Shown here in pieces: positions 59,640 to 64,000 of a DNA stretch of 64,000 nucleotides (positions within the stretch are counted from its first letter, which is position 1; the number at the start of each line of letters is the position of its first letter). The notes beneath the pieces were generated by a model. It was not told where the DNA came from. It did no database searches and saw only the letters and a list, made by a program, of their open reading frames with translations. Source of the DNA: Gadus chalcogrammus (lineage: Eukaryota; Chordata; Actinopteri; Gadiformes; Gadidae); the NCBI RefSeq assembly GCF_026213295.1, contig NC_079412.1, positions 19,253,627 through 19,317,626 on the forward strand. Direction: 5' to 3'. Made by a program: the position numbers and the translations under genes.

Positions 59640-59770
59640 ATGCAGCGCCGTAAGGCGCCAGGGCTGAAGGCTAGTCTCGACGGAGGCATCACACAGACCA
59701 GATTAAGATCAATGGCTTCTCAAAGGCTGCTGTATAAAACAGTAAATGAAAGACGTGTCTGAGGTAGGCA
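59640..59770. promoter_or_regulatory. candidate non-coding element
   Basis: AATGCAGCGCCGTAAGGCGCC (near 59639) is followed by CAGATTAAGATCAATGGC and AAACAGTAAATG. GGCGCC-rich start and AT words in unique sequence. Weak. Confidence 0.15.
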
Positions 59771-61199
59771 AGGTAAACAGGCCTTGATGACATCGGCAAA
59801 AAGGGAGATCTGTTTGTTCTCTTTAAAGCCTCGAACCCAACGTGGAACAAACAAACATCAACACTGGCTGCTTGTTGTACTTTGTTTTGCAGACGCCACT
59901 GTGTTGAATGCCCACTCTTAATTAATTTGGCGAGGGGGAAGAAGGAGCGTTTGTCACCCTTGCTCTCGCCTGTTAGTCCTATTTGTCTCCCAGTGACCTT
60001 TGATTTCACACTGCATTGGTTTTCTCCCGTTATGGACAAGAGGCGGTTTCTGCTGACAACAGAGGAAACCTTATCTTTTAAATAAGTAATTCCTCCAACT
60101 GCTCGGCTGGTTCGCGAGAAGCGAAATATTGGGATTGCTGAAAAGGCAACCAGAGAAACCCACTAAAGAAAAAGCCTGTTCTACAACACAGCATCCCTCA
60201 ACTGATTCTCATTATAAAAAAAAACCACCACTGTATAGTTTTAAAGCCTCGATACATGATAGTCCCTTCTGGAATACGCCTCTGCTTCCGCCTGTAGTAA
60301 GGATTAAATAATAATTACTGTATAGGGTGTGTTGTATATCATCCGGCATCAGACGAGGGAGGGCCATTGTGCTGCTCATTTTGTTCATGGAGCCTGCGGC
60401 GGAGGTGCTCTCTGAGCATTCTGCCCGGTGTCTCCGACGCCTCGGATTCAGGTGCCACACGGGGACATGCAGGGTAACCACAGGTGTCCTGTACGGGGGT
60501 TTAGCCCGGGACACAATAGACCTGGCCGGGCCCTTCTGGCAGCAGCTGGGACCAGGGGCTTTGGGTTATTTTGGGGAAGTGGCTGCTGATTGGTGCGATG
60601 GAGTTGCCGGTAGGTGGGACGGATGGAGGCATTTCAGAGGGATGGATGTGCTGGCACCTGGCACTGGGGGTTCTGGCTGAGTGGGGGAACGGTCTCCGGT
60701 AACGTTGATGCATAGCCTTGAATTATATTACGCCTTGGCAGCTGCTTACCCCCAGATTCATCTCAGCAGCCATTGAGTTATTTATTTATTTCAACAATTT
60801 GTCAAAAGCGTTCCCTTGCAAATGAAAAAAAAAAGAAAAAGAAACAAATATGAAACATAACAGGATGAAAAAATGAGGCCAATTTGAGGCGTTTTTCGTG
60901 ACTGGGCGCCTTGTGCAAGGGGAAAGCGCTGAGACCACATGCAAAGCTATACTTGTGAGATTTTGATGGAGCGCTTTGTTTCTGCCCAGATTTAATTTCC
61001 AAGGAAAAGAAAAGGCAGGCAAATAAAGTACAATAGGATTGTCTTAGAGCACCGCCGGAGAACCTGTCTGCTAACCTGGGGGGATGAATTCTATGGCTGT
61101 CGTGGTGATGTGCCAGCTCCCCCTATGGGAAATCCAAGTACTGCTTTGGGCCCTTTGTCTCAACTTTGACACTGGCGCTTGGACACCATTGTTCCGAAT
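59771..61199. other. unique non-coding DNA, no gene seen
   Basis: Short frames only (up to 117 codons at 60327-60680, no domain). A-rich at 60825-60845; ATTTATTTATTTATTT near 60778. Confidence 0.45.
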
Positions 61200-61300
61200 G
61201 GAAAGGCCCATTCACATCGCGCCCAGGGGAACAAATTGAATCTAGTTGACAATTAATAGCCATGCGGCATGTTTAATTAAGAGCGTGTAGCTAGTGAGCA
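61200..61300. promoter_or_regulatory. candidate non-coding element
   Basis: AACAAATTGAATCTAG, TTGACAATTAATAGCC and GTTTAATTAAGAGC lie within 70 bp, three AATTAA-type sites close together. Confidence 0.22.
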
Positions 61301-61939
61301 ACGTGAAAGAGATAAACAGAGAAGAGTTGCAGGGGGCCAGACTTGGTGCACAAAAGAAGTCTGTCTGATCGATCCCCCCCGTCTGGAGGGAGGAGACCCC
61401 CAGAAAGAGCAGCCTCCACCCTACCGACTCTTTCCACGGGACTGAGATCTAAAGGGATAGAGCAGTTGAGATAGACACCAGTGGACACGGTTGGTGGACC
61501 ATATATCACTGCTTGCCCTCGCTGACGGAACAAGAAAAGCGGTTGGAGCCGAGAGACGGCCACACGGCCCTCCCATAACGGTAGAGCATCGTTTTGATGG
61601 CATTGACCTTGGACGTGCCGGTGATTAATATTTTTTTAGTGGTTATTGATGGTAGCGTTAAATGACTATTTAAATCTTACTTAACTGGCGTCCCGCTACT
61701 GGGGAAGGCTAAACGTTGAGACAGACGGATCATTCTGACTGAAGGCTGCCGTGACCTTCACAGTCCCACATTCCAGTTATTGTAACATGAACACACAGTG
61801 GCAGCGGGCCAGGGCAGACAGGCTGAGACAGAGGGAAGGAGAGGGAGCGATAGAGGGATAGAGACGCTTCTGACAGCATGTCTGATCGCTCACAAATGGC
61901 AACCATGGCCAGCCAAGGCGCTGGACAAATAGCCTCTCA
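61301..61939. other. unique non-coding DNA, no gene seen
   Basis: Mixed sequence; GATTAATATTTTTTTAGTGG near 61622. Frames of 60-111 codons are short and repetitive towards the CA array. Confidence 0.45.
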
Positions 61940-62098
61940 GACACACACACACTCACACTCTGATACAAACCAACACACACACTCCTATACTTTCGCACAC
62001 TTGAATCCACCACCACATGCCCACACAAGCATACTCGTTGCACACGCATACACACACAGACGCGGACGCACACACAAACATACAAACACACACACATG
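61940..62098. repeat. degenerate (CA)n array
   Basis: CA runs with CT, TA and CG interruptions across about 160 bp. Confidence 0.92.
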
Positions 62099-62302
62099 GA
62101 CCCATGCTGCAATTAAAATAGAAAGGGACAGCATGGACAGAGAGAGAAGATGAATTGAGAGAAGTTCATGTGAACATAAGAACAATCCCTATGTGGGCAA
62201 GTGTGTACTCGCTTGTGCAATCTTCCTTTGTACATGTGTGTGCAGACAGGCATACAGAGAGATGACAGGAGCAGAAAGACTAGTTCACGTGATTTGCCCA
62301 TT

Positions 62303-62427
<125 letters not shown>

Positions 62428-62864
62428 AGGGGGGTACATGGGTCTATGTACAGTATGTGTACAGGATCAGGCAACAGCAGTGAATGAAAGGCAGTGAGTT
62501 GATGGACAAAGGGTGATCTGGTCATGCTGACAGTTGCTTATCAAAGGGGAAGAGCAGTTCCTCCATCTAATTGGCTGGAGCTGTGGAGAGCTGACCGTCT
62601 CCTCGGTGAATCCCAGCCCCGTCTTGTCTTCCTGTCTTCCTTCCTTGTCTCCCTCTCTGGAGCGGAGCGAGTAGCTCTCAGCCCGCAGAAGGACACTGTA
62701 CGATATCTGTTCTTTTCATCACATGTAGCCATCCAGAGGAGCAGGGTAACGTGCCTCCTGCTCTGTACCTTGTCTCACCGCCCCGTATGGGCTGTGTTCA
62801 TTTTTTCTTTCCTATTCCTTCTTGTTTGTGTGTAATACAATCTGTGTCTCATGCTGGGGTAGAG
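62428..62864. other. unique non-coding DNA, no gene seen
   Basis: Mixed sequence with short frames on both strands. Confidence 0.45.
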
Positions 62865-63150
62865 CACAGACACACAAAGACTCGTCTCACACACATACAG
62901 ACACAAGCACACACACACTATTTGTTTGCTGTTGCATTTTATCACTCTCCCCGACTTTTATCAACAGCTTGTGAGCGATCTGTGAGCGAACAATAAAAAC
63001 CTGGAGCATGGCAACAATTGTGACCTGCCATGGTGCATACATGCACGCAAACACACACTCGCGCATATGCACACAAACACGGTGTCACATTCACGCACAC
63101 AAACACACACACACACACAGGCAAGAAAACACACGCACGCACGCACGCTC
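62865..63150. repeat. degenerate (CA)n arrays
   Basis: Two CA-rich pieces at about 62865-62919 and 63041-63150, separated by 120 bp of unique sequence. Confidence 0.88.
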
Positions 63151-63398
63151 ACATCAATGTGAATGTTGGAATGGTAAAAAAATGTAATAAGGGACCGAAG
63201 GCGCAATCTTTTCCAGGAGGTAAAAGTAGGTGGATCTGGGGTGTGTCTCGGAATGAAAGTTAGAAATTGGTTTCACGCCACGCTGCCCCGGTCATTTGGC
63301 TGCATTGAATGGTGGAAGGGGATAATGCTGGCATTAATTGAATCCGCGGGGGCCCAAATAAATAGGCTTTGAGGTGGTTTGCGTGGCGCCTTTCAGGT

Positions 63399-63432
63399 GG
63401 TTGCGCGGCCCGCCTCTCCGGGCCGCGCAACC
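63399..63432. repeat. 14-bp perfect GC-rich hairpin
   Basis: GGTTGCGCGGCCCG (63399-63412) pairs perfectly with CGGGCCGCGCAACC (63419-63432) around the 6-nt loop CCTCTC. Twelve of 14 pairs are G-C. It is the strongest hairpin in the window. There is no T-run after it, so it is not a bacterial-type terminator, and it is too short for a microRNA precursor. Confidence 0.97.
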
Positions 63433-63447
63433 GTTCCTGGGAGAGGA

Positions 63448-63482
63448 GGGGGTGGACGGGGGGATGGGCGGTGCTGGGGGGG
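63448..63482 (+). other. G-quadruplex motif beside the hairpin
   Basis: G tracts at 63448-63452, 63458-63463, 63466-63468 and 63476-63482, with loops of 5, 2 and 7 bases, meet the canonical rule. It starts 15 bp after the end of the GC-rich hairpin. Confidence 0.85.
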
Positions 63483-63539
63483 CTTTCTCCGTCACTCTCG
63501 CGGCTCCATAGCCACGGTCTCACCGGGGCGCCCCCGCAA

Positions 63540-63890
63540 TGAGAGGTGACATCACATGATTGATGTGAAGCCAACAGTGACCTTCTAGATTCCACTGTCA
63601 CTTCATTCCTGCCTGACACCGCTGCTCCTTGACTTTTGGGGGGGATTCGGATGATATTTGAGGGTATAGCTCTTAGATTATTATTATGTGTCTCGGGAGA
63701 GCGATTGGACCTCTGTTATATTTGGGTGACATTTAGTAGCGGGTAATGTGAGACATTTCCCTGCAATATTTGCCTTATGGACGCCATAACAAAAGCAACT
63801 ATTTTCACTGGCGTGCGCCATTAAAATCCCTGAGTGGTGTGAGTGCTCTCAATTAACGCCGCTCGTACCTTCCCTTCAAAATGTTGCAGC
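63540..63890. promoter_or_regulatory. candidate conserved non-coding element
   Basis: Unique sequence with GACATCACATGATTGATGTG, CTTAGATTATTATTATGTG, GCGATTGG, CCTGCAATATTTGCC, CGCCATAACAAAAGC, GCCATTAAAATCCC and CTCAATTAACGCC. There are no repeats; frames are broken. It is among the best enhancer-like stretches. It stops before a C-rich tail at 63900-63930. Confidence 0.3.
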
Positions 63891-64000
63891 ACTTACACCC
63901 TCCTCCCCCCTCCCTCCCCCCGCCCGCCACATCACAAACCCATCCAACATATAGAAACAGATGGAGAGGGAAGGAAAAAGGCATCAGAGATACCCAGAGA

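Overview
The window looks like non-coding nuclear DNA of a vertebrate, most likely a ray-finned fish. Signs for this are the very frequent long CA/TG and CT/GA microsatellites (one CA run is about 132 bp), moderate GC content with scattered CpG-rich patches, one fragment resembling a fish non-autonomous hAT-type transposon, and no dense coding sequence. I found no open reading frame with a recognisable protein domain, no rRNA or convincing tRNA, no CRISPR array and no bacterial-type operon. The longest frames (about 180-220 codons) are chance frames or translations of pyrimidine-rich and microsatellite DNA. I therefore annotate no CDS. Three weak exon-like places are noted (1-179, about 41225-41596, 57852-57875); each rests only on a splice-donor match in suitable context.

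Layout. 1-5.8 kb: unique AT-rich sequence, with a possible exon end at 179 and stretches that read like conserved non-coding elements (2.6-3.5 kb). 5.8-8.8 kb: TA, CA and TG microsatellites around enhancer-like unique DNA. 8.8-14 kb: unique DNA with an inverted homeodomain-type site, a G-quadruplex motif, AT hairpins, a CpG-rich block (13.0-13.5 kb) and a complex GA array with an internal duplicated block. 14-24 kb: mostly unique AT-rich DNA, including a possible old LTR fragment near 17.1-17.3 kb. 24-34 kb: microsatellites, G and C homopolymers, a 22-bp perfect palindrome, enhancer-like blocks at 28.9-29.7 kb and a nuclear-receptor-like everted repeat at 31.2 kb. 34-46 kb: more microsatellites, a CpG-rich block at 41.2-42.0 kb, and a tetranucleotide/transposon cluster at 44.1-45.0 kb. 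46-64 kb: unique sequence with several enhancer-like blocks, a CpG-rich block at 57.8-58.0 kb, and at 63.4 kb a 14-bp perfect GC-rich hairpin followed directly by a G-quadruplex motif.

How it may work together. My inference is that this is part of a gene desert or a large intron next to a developmental regulator. Many unique stretches are rich in TAATTA, CAATTA and ATTTGCAT-type words in arrangements typical of conserved enhancers. I cannot name the locus, and conservation cannot be measured from one sequence, so every regulatory call here is low confidence. Microsatellites, palindromes, hairpins and G-quadruplex motifs are read directly from the bases and are reliable as sequence features; their functions are not.
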